A stretch of DNA of 64,000 nucleotides from Lophius americanus (GCA_037951165.1 JBBDHG010000024.1:10720001-10784000); one strand, 5' to 3'; counted from the first letter of the stretch, positions 12,601 to 25,185 are shown. The notes: generated by a model from the sequence alone, not told the origin. Program-made: numbers and translations.

Positions 12601-12690
12601 TTTGACACTTACTTTCCTGGTTAAATTGCCTCATTTGAATAATTTGCTGAAACAATCACGACTCAGACCATACTGTCTGTGTTCAGGCAT
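9600..12690. other. Intergenic, no gene recognised
   Basis: The longest frame (118 codons, + strand, 10,479-10,835) has no recognisable domain and no convincing splice signals. A MITE-like start 'aaaggaactgttctaaccc' is at about 11,236, followed by 'attcagtcattatcatctca', as in other fish MITE copies. The rest is AT-rich sequence without features I can support. Confidence 0.4.
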
Positions 12691-12992
12691 CTTGTCATGT
12701 GACGTCATTCCCTCCAATCAGACTGCGCTTAATGAGTGTCTACCAGGACGGTAAGTCCGCGCAACGACAGGCGCTTTTTCTCTAACCGTTGTGTTAAAAA
12801 TATGAAAGTGTAAGACCGTGACATACGTGTCATATTTTATAGAAGAGCTCCCGTGTGTGATGGTATAGATTTGATCAAAAATACGATCCTCTGGAACATT
12901 CAGCATCTCCCATCTGACACCCTGAGTCTGACACAGGCTCCCTCCCCTCTCAGCCGACTGAAAGCAGCCTCTCAGCATCACTGACATGACCC
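12690..12992 (+). promoter_or_regulatory. Candidate promoter with CRE and CCAAT box
   Basis: A perfect cAMP-response element TGACGTCA lies at 12,700-12,707, with a CCAAT box at 12,714-12,718. There is no strong TATA box. The segment is followed within 300 bases by an ATG and a strong GTAAGT donor at 13,085, as expected for a first exon. The nearest downstream + strand gene is CCDC92, whose first recognised coding exon begins at 20,676, so this is the most likely distal promoter for it. The link is inferred from position only. Confidence 0.45.
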
Positions 12993-13084
12993 ATGAAGCT
13001 GAGTGCAGCTAACCGGCGGCTGTTTGTTCTGCTCACTGTCTGCTTTTATCCGACATCCAACCACTGCGTATCCTTACCCAGCAG
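12993..13084 (+). CDS. Candidate first exon with signal-peptide-like open frame
   Basis: An ATG at 12,993 opens 30 codons plus two bases before a strong splice donor (CAG|GTAAGT at 13,084/13,085). The peptide begins MKLSAANRRLFVLLTVCFYP: a basic start, a hydrophobic core and small polar residues, like a signal peptide. I do not recognise the protein. Two readings are possible. It may start a separate secreted product whose later exons I could not find. Or it may be an upstream open frame in the 5' leader of CCDC92. Spliced to the exon at 20,676, the frame would run through the CCDC92 start in a different frame and stop after about 90 residues. Confidence 0.3.
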
Positions 13085-13774
13085 GTAAGTCCTCCGTAGC
13101 ATCGTTAGCTGGTTAGCTAGGCTAGCATAATTAACGCTTATCTCCTCTGGTTTGTCTTTCATTTAAAAGACATTGGGTCTATTTTTATTTATTCAATTTT
13201 TTTGCAAACTCAGCACTGATAAATTTTATTGAGCCTGACATTTTGTGGACACTGATAATATTTCCATCTGTCATAACAATCTTAGATATGTTTTCCAATT
13301 TTAGACACTTAAATTGAATGTAAGTGCTTTTCTGTGCATTCAAAGTAAGCCGAATTTCACAGAACATCATCACGATGTCAGAACATATTTACTTAATTCT
13401 GAGTTTTACATAGTTTTTTGTAAACGTTGCATATTTTTTATTTTCGTGGAAGATCGTAAATGGACTTTGGCGTGGCGTTGAGGCTAGCTTGACGCTGGAC
13501 AGCTCCTCCCTGAATAAGACATTAGCAGCAGAGGACAGCCTTTGTGCAGCCAGCAGTACATCACGTCATTAAGCGTTGAGGAAATGTTATGAAGGCCATA
13601 TGATTACGACCACTTCCGTTTTGTTTGTTGTTTTAGGACTTCACGTCTTACATTAATGATATTCTGGCAGTTCGAGCTCTGTTTTGATGTGAAATGCAAG
13701 TGTGAGGTGCTGTCCGCAATGCAGGTGCTGAAACTTGAGATGGAAGTATCAACATTCCTTTCTGCCATCATAAA

Positions 13775-15012
13775 CACCGATCAACCACAACATTCTAACC
13801 ACTGTCAAATGAAGTCATAACAAAAATTGATAAATCTGTTTCAATGGCACCTTGGCTGGTTGGTATATATTTGGGAGCAAGTTAACATTTAGTCCTGAAG
13901 TTGAAGTGTTGGAAAATGATCTGAATGACTTTGCCAGGTTCCAGATAGTGATGTTTAGATGACTGGGTTAGAGCATCTCCTGAACTACAAGTGTTGTTGC
14001 TTGTTCATAAACTGCAGTGCTAGTGGCTTCCAAAAGTGGCCTAAGGAAGGACAACAGGTGAATGCTCATTTACGCTCAAAATTAAAGACAAATATGGATA
14101 CGTTTAGTCCCTGCTCTGAGTCCATTCCCCATATTTTTGCGCATGTTTTCGAAGAGCTTACGGATATGGATGGAACAGATCAGCGACCATAAATCAGAGG
14201 CAGTATATCTTTAATTTAAAGAAGAGATGACAAAAGTCTACGAACACGACAAACAAGGAAAGAGTCATGTGAAAATATAAAAAAGAGCATAACATCCACA
14301 TGCCCCATGTGACATGTACTCTATATAATGATCTCAGTGACCAACACCCAGTGCATCATTGCCACCATGTTAAGTGCTTTTTAAGTTTACACACAACGTT
14401 GTCTACTGTTGCCTTTTTGTTAACGGATACAAAATTGAAACGGACGGATATCTATTTTGTACCTAGTTGGAAAATAAATTTTAATCAGACACAGGGTCAT
14501 GGTCGCCCATGTCTCATTTGGGTAATGAATGTTTGCCTGTGCAGTCTGATCCCACGGGAGAGCCTTTGTATAACAAGTGTCTGAAAAAGTAATTGCTGGT
14601 TATGATAGAAGGGCGTCACAACACAGTGCATCACAGCTTGCTGCGTGTGAGGCAGCATGGAAGCAGACTGGTCAAAGCTGACCTCTGTCCGCTGCTGAAT
14701 AGCACCTCCCAGGTGGCCTGGACTGAGGAATAATGTTTTCTTCAGGGTGGCTTTGTACCATTTACCTTGGGAAAAGTTGGCTTCACATTGTACTGTGGGA
14801 AGATGGCAAGCCTGGGGATTTGGTGTGATGCTTTGGACAATGTTCTGTTAGGAGATCTTGGGTTCCTGCCCCTCTTGTGGATGTTACTTTAACACAAATC
14901 ACCTACCAAAATATCGTTGCAATCCTAGTACATCTCTTCATGGAGCCAGTATACCCTAATGGCAGGGGCCTCTTTCAGCAGGATAATGCTTCCTGCCACA
15001 TAGCAGAAATGG
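13775..15012 (+). mobile_element. Degenerate near-full-length Tc1/mariner element
   Basis: The left end 'accgatcaaccacaacattc' corresponds to the family's terminal repeat. Internal blocks follow in the expected order: 'gactgggttagagcatctcc' (13,960), 'aaaagtggcctaaggaagga' (14,033), 'gtaattgctggttatgatag' (14,590), 'acagtgcatcacagcttgct' (14,624), 'cctctttcagcaggataatg' (14,970). These are transposase-coding blocks of the Tc1 family in + orientation. A ~500-base unrelated stretch sits between 14,060 and 14,580. Stops and frameshifts are frequent and the right terminal repeat is not recognisable, so the copy is dead. Confidence 0.75.
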
Positions 15013-16014
15013 AAAAATCGGAATAAGTGCCTGAATGTCAATTAAATATTTATCATATATATAGATAAAACAGAAGAAAACACAAAAGGAACCAATCCCA
15101 AGATGACATGCATGTTGGTCTTTTCTCATCATCTTATATGTTGGTATGAGTCTCGTATTATCTTGCAAGAGTAAGAATGTGGGAGTGAAGAGAAAATCCA
15201 GGAAATTTAAATCACATTTCACGTTACATTTTATCACAAAAAAATAACAGAAACATCACAAAAACATGCCTGGGCACTCATAGGTAGACCAGTGTTAAAC
15301 CAGTGATTTAAACTGCAGACTCCAGGGCGAGGGGAGTTTCCTGGTTGATTATGAGTCACCAATAAAACCAAAGATAAGGTATTTAAGTGTGTGTACAAAC
15401 AGGCTTCATGACAGAAAGACCAGCTCTTGTTTTGGCTTTGTACAGTATAGCTACTAGCTAATGCCTCATGCTGCTGCAATTCATTGATTATTTATGTCTT
15501 CTGTTTGGCGAAATGCTGTTGTGATGTCTGTGTTTTCATCTCAGGTCAATTTATTTCAGTCATTGTTAGAAAATGTTCCAATGCACATATAAATACATAC
15601 ATAGCAGTAAATTAATTCAATTAGCATGTTAAAACAAAATGATTGACTGAATAAGTGTTTCCCTGAAGCTCTAGTTTTACTACTGAGCAAAGTTGGGGCG
15701 GCTTATGTGTTTGTCTGTCTGTTAGCAGGATTGCAGACGGACGCACGTTGACATATTTTCACTGAAGGTTGGTGGTAGAGTTTGTACATATGACAAGGAA
15801 GATCCAGTTAAATCTTGTGGTGGAGATTTTTCTTTTTCCACTTTCTTTAACATTGAGAGAAAAGTCCCACCTTGAATGATAACCAGAAGGGCACCTAACA
15901 AACCTCCACCAAGTCCAAACCTCCACCTATGGAGTTCAGCTTCCCTATTCCCCTTGATGTCATTGTTACACAAGAACTTGTTGGCTTGATGTGTTTGTGA
16001 CAGGTTGTATTATA

Positions 16015-16290
16015 TGCTTTGATATCTTTGTTGTGTGTGACCTTGTTGGCCTGTTGTTCCTGTGAGAGGGGACATTCCTAGCTTTGATGTTTTAGTTATG
16101 TGTGACCTTTTGGGCTTGACCGTTTGGGCTTGTTCTTCTTGTGACTGGTGACATTCCTAGCTTTGATGTCTTAACTATGTGTGACCTTGAAGGTGTCTTG
16201 TTCTTGTGACGGGTGAATTGATTTTGATGTCTTTGTACATGTGACCTTGATGGCTTTGATGCCTTTTTACATGTGACCTTCATGGTTTTT
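16015..16290. repeat. Degenerate tandem array, ~60-75 bp unit
   Basis: The words 'ctttgatgtct', 'atgtgtgacctt' and 'cttgttcttgtgac' recur about four to five times with drift. Units such as 'gacattcctagctttgatgt' occur at about 16,071 and 16,149. It is an old minisatellite and is non-coding. Confidence 0.6.
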
Positions 16291-16370
16291 TATGAATGAG
16301 TCACATGTAATAATTAGAAAACTGAGCTGCCTTACCAGATGTGATATGGTCTGATCCAACAGAAGAAATA

Positions 16371-16492
16371 CTTGAAAAAAGTTAATTCTGGTTCTGATAG
16401 AAAGGTGTTAAGGTGCATCACTGATCTGTTTTGGTAGCAAAATAGGTACCTACAAAACTTAAGCAGCTGTTTATTATGTTATGGTTGATCAT
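16371..16492 (+). mobile_element. Tc1/mariner relic (internally deleted)
   Basis: 'gttaattctggttctgatag' at about 16,380 and the terminal block 'ttattatgttatggttgatc' at about 16,470 belong to the same Tc1 family as 13,775-15,012. Almost all of the transposase region is gone. Confidence 0.6.
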
Positions 16493-16854
16493 CCAACCCC
16501 ATTTTCCAGTCTTCAAGAATGCTATCAACATTGAGCTGTGTAGTGATGCAAAAAAGGTTGGAGACCCTTGGCTTTGGGGACTGGCTGCAGGAAACCCCCC
16601 TGTTGAGTTCTCCAGCTGCAATGCAGGCTCTGACAAAACAACAAGAATCTCTGACTCCTGTGCCGGAGGTTGTTGCAGCTGTTCATAACCGTCCAGCATG
16701 GACCGAGATCCATGTTTATGTCAGACTCCCATTTCAATCGGGAAAGCCTAAAATACATTTTAGGCTGCTTCTATCTGAGTACAGAGCTCCTTCCGAGTTC
16801 TCTCTCCATTGAATGCAGTCTGGACCTGGTGGTTCAGTTCATTTTAATGTCATG

Positions 16855-17005
16855 ATTTCCCCTAAAAGTCGGGGATATTTTGGATTTCCAGACTTGGTGC
16901 ATTTGAATCAACTCCAAAAGATCTAGCTTGTATACACAATATTTTACTCAAATAGTTCATTTTCTCTTCACTAGGTGGAGCTTTTTTGGGGGGGGGGCTC
17001 AATTG
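16855..17005 (-). repeat. Copy of the CCCCTAGTGG dispersed repeat family
   Basis: In reverse orientation this matches the copies at 21.6, 27.1, 30.3 and 36.1 kb. Shared words include 'ttggtgcatttgaatcaact' (compare 'ttggtgcatatgaattgact' at 21,717) and 'ttcactaggtggagc'. A G-run interrupts it near 16,990. Confidence 0.55.
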
Positions 17006-17039
17006 AAGGATTTTGAGAATGTTATGGAAATGGAGAGTG

Positions 17040-17420
17040 AGAAGGACAGGTGGTTTGGAGTGGCAGAAGCATTTCTCTGTCTTTCTATTTTCTAGCCCTC
17101 ACCTAAGGTCATGAACTCCGGTTAGAGACCAAAAGAATGAGGTCATGGATACAAGCAACCGAAATGGGCTTCCTTCTCAGTGGAGCCTTAGAGTGTGGCA
17201 GGGCTCAGCCTTAGAGATAGGGTGAGGGGCTAAAGGAGCCAGTTGAGGTGGTTCTTGCATCTGATCAGGATACCTTGAGGGCAGCACGTCCAACTGGAAA
17301 GAGACCCCAGGGTGGTGACTGAACTCGCTGGGAAGTATTGCATATCCAGTCTGACCTAAGACCACCTCAGGATCCTCCAGGATGAGCTGCAATATGATAC
17401 TGTGCCAGGGGACCTTTATT
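17040..17420 (+). mobile_element. LINE 3' coding relic
   Basis: 'aggtcatgaactccggttag', 'gagatagggtgaggggctaa', 'ggagccagttgaggtggttc' and 'agcacgtccaactggaaaga' are in the order of a common fish LINE C-terminal region (...RDRVR...SQLRWLGH...RPTGRRP...). Stops break every frame. A second, more decayed copy lies in CHMP7 intron 2 at 32.2-32.5 kb. Confidence 0.6.
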
Positions 17421-18544
17421 GTCCCTCTTGAATGGATTTTCCAGCCCAGGCTAAGTCCCGAGTGAATCCATCATGTTTTGAAGGTGGCTCGGGTCTTTGC
17501 TAATGTAAAAGCTATATGAGCTATTTAAGTAAAAAAGAGCTGGGGATGAGATGAGATACAGCTCAGAGTTTAGCGGAAGGACTCCACATTACTCATCAAT
17601 AATAGATTTAGATAGATCTCTTCAGCCGTTCTGGCACACCGCCGGCTCTATTTATGACAGTGTTTTGGTCATCACTTGATTTCCTTTCCCCCTGTATGAC
17701 GAAGAAGTTATCTCAAACAGATGCTTCAACTGGAGAGTGTGTGCGCAGCGAGGTGTCGGCAAATATATTATGCATGCGCACGAGGTGATGATGTAAGAGT
17801 GAGAAGCTGTGGGATGTTTTATGTATGCAGGGGGAGGCTTTCTGTGCTCTCAGGAGCGGCGCTGCGTGGATCAATGTGCTCTTAACTCTCGGCGCGGTAC
17901 AGTTGTTGTCTGGCAGAGGGTGGAGAGGAGTGATCATAGCTCTCTTTCTCTGGCTCTGGAGACAAAGATGTTCACTATTGGGCCACACCCAGTGTCAATG
18001 TGACTTCTATCCGTCCGTTCAGCTCTCATTTGTCTTTTGTTTTTGATCTTTTTGTTCCAACAGAAGAGAAAAACCAGAAGGATGTAGCAGTATTTTTCAC
18101 CTACAGTGAGGAAGAGCATATCCACTGTATGCCCTAATAAAATTAGACAGTCTAGATTAGATTAGCATGGATTAGGTTAGCATCTGATTGGAAGGCAAGC
18201 ACTGATATCGCTCAGGTTTCTGATCGGTAGCTTAATTTCCATGATCGCCAGGTAATTACAGCAGACTGAAACAAATTTTAGTCTATTTATAAATGCTTAT
18301 CCACTGTGTGCTCACGATAATATTAATAATGATTATCGCTACAAACCTTCTCCCAACTCTAAGGGCCTCATTTAAATGACCAAAAGCACAATAAGTCCGT
18401 GGTGAACGCTGATGTTTAAGGCGTGTCCAACTCCCTTTTTCTGGAAGAAAATACCGAACCTTGGTGCCAAGCAAAATTCTGTGAGGTTTTAACCATATTT
18501 TAGATCTCAAACTATGGATGGAAGTATAGAGCCACAAGTTCACC

Positions 18545-18700
18545 TATATTGCCTGTTTTTGGACTGGGGGAGGAAGACTTTAAATTGTGGGAGTGAACGT
18601 GAGCGTGAATGGTTGTCTGTCTCTGTGTGGAAGCACTTTCTCCCAATGTCAGATGGGATAGGCTCCAGCTCTTGCAACTGAATGAATATGAATGCCAGAA
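18545..18700 (+). repeat. Dispersed fish repeat ('gataggctccagc' family)
   Basis: 'gtgaatggttgtctgtctct' and 'tgtcagatgggataggctcc' are the hallmark words of a very common fish repeat. Reverse-orientation copies appear at 25,394-25,600 and 41,130-41,300. Confidence 0.6.
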
Positions 18701-19079
18701 CATGTTTCTGCAGCTCAAATATCCTTTCTTAACTAGAAAAAAAGGACTCGGAGAGCAAAAACCTCCACCGAAGGCCAAAACAAACCACTGAGCCTGCTGT
18801 GTGTCTTCCTCCGTGTTTGTTTTCATCATATGAGTGAATAGAAGAGTGGATGAACACGTATCGTTTTCATGTAAAGTGCATTATAAATGAAATGTATTAT
18901 TATTATTATTGATATAATAATAATTATTGCGTCATTTTCTGCGTCATTTTCTGTTTACCTACTAACAAGCGGGCCGAGGAAGAAATGCTCATGTTCAGAA
19001 TAACCTCCTCATTTATTTGTGGCGGTGATCATTATCACTCAAGCTGAGGGAGAAAAAATCAATGTGAAACTGAAAGGAC

Positions 19080-19670
19080 ATAAATTTTGAGCCTTACATT
19101 ATAAACGACTAAGAACGCTTGTGATCATCTGAAGAACATTTCCAGAGTGAGACGCTTTCTCTCACAAGCCATCTCAGAAACATTCCTGCACACTTTAATT
19201 ACCTGCAGGACTGACTACTGTAATGCTCGGCTCTCTTCCTTAGAAAAATATATGTCTCCAACTCCAGCTGCTTCTAAATGCAGCTGTACTCGTGTTGAAT
19301 AAGACCAGAAAGCGAGCAGACAGGTCTCTGGACCCGGCTGCCTGTCTGCTTCAGAATTGATTTTAAGAACCTTTTATCGGTTTGTAAGGCTGTGATGGTC
19401 TTGGTCCTTCCTGTCTTATCAAATTTGTTTTCATCCTCTGAGCCTTCTAGAACCTTCAGGTCTTCTGACGGTTGCCTTTTAATTATTCTAAAAGCAAGAA
19501 CAAAAATCCACAGTATGCTTATTTTTCTTACCGAGGTCCAGATCTGTGGAACATTCTCCCTGAAGACCTGTGGGCGGCGCGGAATGTTAATGTTTTTAAA
19601 AAGCAAACTAAAAAACTTGTCTTTTTACTACATCTATTTATTCATTTATTTCTCCACATTTTAGTCAGTT
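19080..19670 (+). mobile_element. LINE (L2-like) C-terminal relic
   Basis: The + strand, read across frameshifts, gives 'HLKNISRVRRFLSH', then an 'LQLQLLLNAAVLVL' block and 'GPDLWNILPEDLW' near 19,540, followed by a Lys-rich 'FKKQTKKLVFLL' end. This is the order seen at the C-terminus of L2-like reverse transcriptases (LDYCNALL..LQLVQNAAARVL..GPKLWNSLP..LR). Several stops are present. Confidence 0.7.
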
Positions 19671-20707
19671 TTAATTTTGTTTTATGTTTATGTCAGTTTT
19701 TATTAATATTTCAAGCTTTTTCAACATTTTAGAAGTCTTTCATAGTTTTTAAGGCCTCCAGTGTTTCCTCCCCGTACTTTGGAAGATTTATGTTCGTGTT
19801 TCCTCAGTTCTTTTCTTGTATTTGTATTTCCATTTTGTAGTAGTTTTTTCTTTTTGTGTGTGTGTGTGTCTTGTGTACCACCCACTCAACTATAGTCAAG
19901 TTTATTGTCTTCACCTGTCTGAGGTCAGGGTTTTATGTGTTTTTCAAAGCGACCATCCTCCTGAGCGATTCTAAGGCAGGGATAGAGATGAAATATCCAT
20001 GAGGGTGTGATCCTTGCATCACTAGTGTGTTTAAAGCAGAGTGTACGTGGACTGTGAGGCCGCCGATGGCGCCGCATCTAAATATCTGCATAAAGCGCAC
20101 TTAAGATAAGAAGTAATACACGGCTGCTCTACTCACTTCAGACCGGGTTTCTGATGGTCAATGACTCAGTCGCTCTCGACTGCGTCATGGTAGCAATGCA
20201 CCAACAATGCTCCTGACCACGCCTGACTCTGAAACCAAGGCTGCCATCATGGCTGCACAGATGGAAACAGGGACATCTGCTGCTCCGACAGATTGGATGC
20301 AGGCGTGATACCGGTCAAGAACTAGCAATGACTCTCTAGCTGTCCTTCACACCACTTTACATCATCATCCAGATAGACCTACATGTACATACTCACTATC
20401 CCTCAGCGTGTTTGCTGCTTTTCTATCTGTGTTACTAGGGTTACAATTTTCACCCTTGCTTTGTTGAGCAGGAGCCAAATGGCCTCCAGTGAGAAAAGAT
20501 TTGATGAATTTTCTTTACAATAGTGATTAGTTTGATCTGTAGTTCTTTTTCAGTTGGCAAACAGAGCAAGGCTGAAGTACATCCAAAACAAAAGTGAGAA
20601 TTAACAGCTCGGACTCTTGTTAATTCTCCTTTCCTGTCTCTGCTCTCCGTCTCCTCTTGCTTTATGTTCCTGCAGATTGCAAGGCTGGTGTGGGAACATC
20701 ATCGGCC

Positions 20708-23700
20708 ATGGCATCAGAAAATGTAACCCTGGAGAATCAGCTGCACAGCGCGCAGAAGAACCTGCTCTTCCTGCAGCAGGATCACGCCAACACCTTGAAG
20801 GGGCTGCATGCAGAGATCCGCAGATTGCAGCAGCAGTGCACAGGTGAGCACATTCAGCCCATTTGCAATCGTCTCAGAGGTTAAAGGTCAGGCGGAACGC
20901 AGTGATCCCAGTAGCCTTGAAATCATAACTTTCCTACTTGAGACAAAAAGTAGACAGGATGTTCTGTCGTTATCGAACCTTTCAGAGAGTTCTGAGAACT
21001 GTTCTCAGGGGCATCCTGCATCGTAGCAATGCAACACAGCAAAACATGTATCGAGCAGTAATAGATACTAATCCATAAAGGGAGGAAATAGAGACGCTCT
21101 TCCAGGAAAACACCCTCCGCTTTATCACTGCTTCCCGTATCCTCGGATAACCTGCCACTAAAGATTACGTGGAACTCTCTCTGATCTTGTTAAAAGTATA
21201 CGCAGTCATAAGGAGAGGACAGGCATGTTTTCCACATCTTGTTACAGTTAGACTGTGCCTAACCCCCTTCTTTCTTTCTTTCATTTCCACAGACCTGACG
21301 TATGAGCTCACTGTGAGAAGCTCTGATCCCTCAGGTAAGACTCCATCATACTGAAGAGTACAGACACACATCACTCTAGTCGGTGTCGAGTTCAAGGGCT
21401 AGTTCTAAACTAACTAGTACCATGACATTGGCTTTTGCACAAATCATGAAAGTTTTCCTTTACGTGTCTGTATATACACACACAGCATGGGAGCCGTGTT
21501 GCCTTCATGTTATTGGATCCCCGAAAGGGATCAAAGCTGCGTCGACCTCCGATCCTTCATGTTCACGCGATAACTCAAACTATGGCATGGATCATTTCAA
21601 CCTCCATAGCAGGTTTGATTTCGGGAAAAGGTTAGTTGCATATTCCGGCCACTAGGGGGACCTTTATCTCCAACATCACATAACTTCCCAACAACGGGTC
21701 CGATTTAGTCCAAATTTGGTGCATATGAATTGACTCAAGGGATATAACTTGCATTTATCGTGTTGTACTGTAATTGTTTAAGTTTCACTCACTAGGGGGT
21801 CTTTTCTGCATTCCGTTACCTTCCAACCATATGTCAGATTATGTCCAAGTTTGCTTTATATGAGTCTAAACCTATAATAAGATGCCTTTTCTCTCATGAA
21901 GCAGCAGAGTTTGACACAAAAAATAGTTTTTCATTGCACTTTGATTCCTGAGATCTTGATATATTTGTTTACCAAAGCATTCAATGGAGGGTTTTGTTTT
22001 ATTTGAGTATATATTTGATTATATATAAAAATGGAAATGGCACTTTATTTTATTTCAGTGTGTATTTTTGTTGTTGTTTTGAATGAAAAGGAAATTTTGC
22101 TTTGAATATAAGAGTATTGTGGCTTTTGGCATAACTGACTATAATAAATGGACCTTTAACTCGTTGAAAAAACTTTTTGTGGACCTTTAAGATTTGTATT
22201 GGAGTACCGCTGGTCTATAAGAAGTGATTCAGGTTATGAATGACGAGAGCAATAGGAAGAAAATCCTCAATAGCTGAAGATATAATAATCCTGTTGTTTT
22301 CTGAAATAGAGGTCGGTGCAGGCCTGAGTGCCGACGGCTCCGTCTGTTTCCTGGAAACAGAGTCCCACCCAGGAAGCATTGCATTGTGGGACTCCCTGCT
22401 GTTGATTAAAGCTCCCACTGCTCTTGGACAACTGCCCCTCCCCCTACGTTACCATGGCCATGACATAGAGTCACAACGCTGGTATTCGAGAAGTCTTTCT
22501 ACGGGCTGAAAGCACAGTCCACAGGCTGCATTCTGATTACCCTTGATCATTATATGGCGCTGGTTCAGATCTGAGCAACATCCACTTCCAGGCCATATCA
22601 TGTTAGTGTCTCAGAAATGGGAGTGCAGAAAATGAGATTATATGTCACAGCGCTAATGCACTGCCTGCAACCTGCTTAGTGCAGCAGGGCAGATGCACCA
22701 GCCGGGGGGAGCATTTACCACTCCCCTCTGCAGAAGATGAAGGGGAAGCATTCCTCTATTGGAGAGAGGGCTCTCAGATAAAGTGGACTTGGCTGTAACT
22801 GGCCGGTTTCATCGGCGAAGGTCAGATGTGAAAGGTGCCCTTGCCGTTTGTGAGACCGGAGCTTTCTGCTCACTGCAGATGAGTCTTCCAAGGATCACAC
22901 TCTCAGGATATTTGAAAAAAAATACGTCAAAAAGCTACCGATTGATTGGGAATTGTGTATTCTAAGTTTCGTTTGTGAAAATTTAAAAGAACAAAGAAAT
23001 CGCAAAACAAATCCCATAATCCTGTGCCTCGCAAGTATTTGACATTTGGGGTTCGTTTGTCTTTTATCTAGAATGGTTTTCCCTACATTGGAGTTGGGAT
23101 AAATTTAAGAATAAAGTTTATTGCAGAGAGTTATGGTGACATCATTATTAGGGCTGGACTGTTCTGGATAAAATCTGAACAGATTCTTTGATTGGAATTG
23201 AAGTCCGAATTTTCTCCTCACATTTTTTTATTCTGTTGCATTCCTGATGGGGGTTCAACAAAACAAAATATGTGATGGGGGGAAATGCAACAAATCGAAC
23301 CAACCAACCAATCTCCATTCAGTTTACATTATATTTGGTTTGATTGGCTGATTAAACCTCCAATCGAATTACTCTTTCATTCTGATTGGTCCACTCAATT
23401 TCAGAATGTGGGAAGAAATCTTGTAGTTTTGCTGCGGTAGGCGTCTCTGCGTTTATGTCTTAGCTCTTCTTCTCGTGTCTGCAGACAGCGGCGAGGCCCG
23501 ATGCAGGGAGTTGCAGAGGAGGTGTGAGGAGCTGGAGGCCGAGCTCAAGAAGAAAGGGGAGGAGAACACGGAGCTGCTCAGGGACCTTGAGCAGAAGAAC
23601 GCCATGATCTCCGTCCTGGAGAACACCATCAAGGAGAGGGAGAAGAAGTACCTGGAGGAGCTGAAGATGAAAAGCCACAAGCTCGCCCTTTTGTCAGGAG

Positions 23701-24290
23701 AACTGGAGCAGAGAGCGAGCACCATCGCTTACCTCACCGCGCAGCTTCACGCCACCAAGAAGAAGCTGTTGGCGGGCAGCTCCTCTGAAGCGAGCCCCAA
23801 TGTCAGTCCCGTCACCTCATACAAGCCTTCGCCTCCTCCGGCCAAGGACAGGCAGCCCGAAACTCCGCGGCGCCGCATGAAGAAGAGTCTCTCCCAGCCT
23901 CTTCACCCGGAACTGACTGAGGTGTACCGGCTCGGCTCAGATGGCAGACGGCTGGTCCTGCGGGAGGCGGTAGACGCCATGCCTGACCCAACTCCCTTCC
24001 TTCAGGCAGGGAGAGATTCCCCTGAACCACAGGTGGTCCGAGAGCGGCCTTCCGTTATCCCTCCGATATCCTCTGAGCGCCCTTCTGCTACTCTGGGTGC
24101 TATGGCCAGCCCTCGTCACAGCCCCGCCCGGGACCGTCAGTACCGGGCTCATGTGGGCGTGGCGCACCGAATCTCACATGGCGCACCTCCGCTAGCCCCG
24201 CCGCAAGCGGAGCTGGAGACACTGGCAGTGGACCAAGTCAGTGAGGAGAAGGTTGTGCGAAAGCGTGCGGGAACCGACAGGACAGTTTAA
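20708..24290 (+). CDS. ccdc92: CCDC92, coiled-coil domain-containing protein 92 (3 coding exons)
   Basis: Coding exons are 20,708-20,843, 21,293-21,334 and 23,485-24,290, all with GT-AG junctions (CAG|GTGAGC, TTCCACAG, CAG|GTAAGA, CTGCAG). Joined length is 984 bases, 327 residues; human CCDC92 is about 331. The start matches the conserved LENQLHSAQKNLLFLQ block, then LTYELTV, a long coiled coil (about residues 60-140) with NAMISVLENTIKEREKKYLE and ASTIAYLTAQLHA, a Pro-rich PETPRRRMKKSLS linker, VDAMPDPTPFL, AHVGVAHRI and the conserved C-terminus GTDRTV. CCDC92 is known as a centriole/cilium protein that binds CEP164 (from memory). The exon begins at 20,676 and stays open upstream of the ATG without another in-frame ATG, so an upstream exon may add residues, as in human. 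No paralogue ambiguity is evident: the protein fits CCDC92 far better than CCDC92B. Confidence 0.95.
21590..21895 (-). repeat. Copy of the CCCCTAGTGG dispersed repeat family (CCDC92 intron)
   Basis: This reverse copy contains 'ggccactagggggacc' (21,648), 'ccaaatttggtgcatatgaa' (21,710) and 'cactcactagggggtc' (21,787), so two of the CTAG-centred cores. It lies in the intron between the second and third CCDC92 coding exons. Confidence 0.65.
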
Positions 24291-25185
24291 CGATGCAGCG
24301 CTAATCAACACGCACGCGCACACACACACACACACACACACACAGCTACTGTAAACACACCTCACTGCAACAGCAGGAAGGAGCCTGATCCACTGTGTAG
24401 CCTGCTTTTTACACTGCAATATGACAATATTATAATTCATTAGTCCATGAAGACAGTTTTGTCTTCTAGAGAAGGATGACTATAAAGCATGCCAAATGTT
24501 TCTAATGTACAACCCTGCAAAATATTGTATTATATACATCCTGACTTCCATATCTGCAACAACAAAAACAATCTGCCAAATATCTGCATCAGTGCCTCCT
24601 CGACCGGTTGAAACCCAGCTGTGCAGCGTAGTCACTGCTAATAGCTTCTAGTCACATATCTCCGTCTGCTCCGCACTTCTCCAGAGGAACAAACCCCGTA
24701 ACCACGTCTGCAGCTGCATCGCCCGGACCTGAAAGGATCAAACTCGTGTCTCCTCCATGAATGTCTTCAGGCCTCATTCCAGGCTACAAACGTTAGCGTA
24801 GCAACACACCGCGACCCATGCAACTGAAGTTTGATGATGAAAGGGTTTCACCTGCACCTTTGATTGATCGACCCTCAACATCAGGAGTGTGAGCAAACGC
24901 AGGAGGAGAAAGGAAGAGCGTGGGCTTATACTCGCTGACGGAATTTGTGATAGATTTTTGAAAATACTGCTGTATTATGATACTCACTGCTCTTTATAAA
25001 TGCTGTACCTTTGTACCTCATTCTTTAAGTCATGGTTTATGAGAGAGAACACAACAGCAGCTCAAATACTGACGTAGCACCACCTCTGCACCACCAACAG
25101 GAAGGTAACTATAACCACTTCATAACCTGCATTAATATCACCTGTCTTTGAATTATTACAATAAAGCAATGCATTTTGGGGGGGG
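24291..25185 (+). other. CCDC92 3' UTR with poly(A) signal and (CA)n
   Basis: After the TAA at 24,288-24,290 there is a (CA)n tract at 24,308-24,344 and then AT-rich sequence. The first good AATAAA is at 25,160-25,165, followed by a T/G-rich stretch, giving a 3' UTR of about 0.9 kb. The end point is inferred from the signal only. Confidence 0.6.

Noticed and set aside
23453..23725. Minus-strand Ser/Leu-rich frame
   Set aside because: It is antisense to the coiled-coil exon of CCDC92, where Glu/Lys-rich codons read backward give Ser/Leu/Phe.
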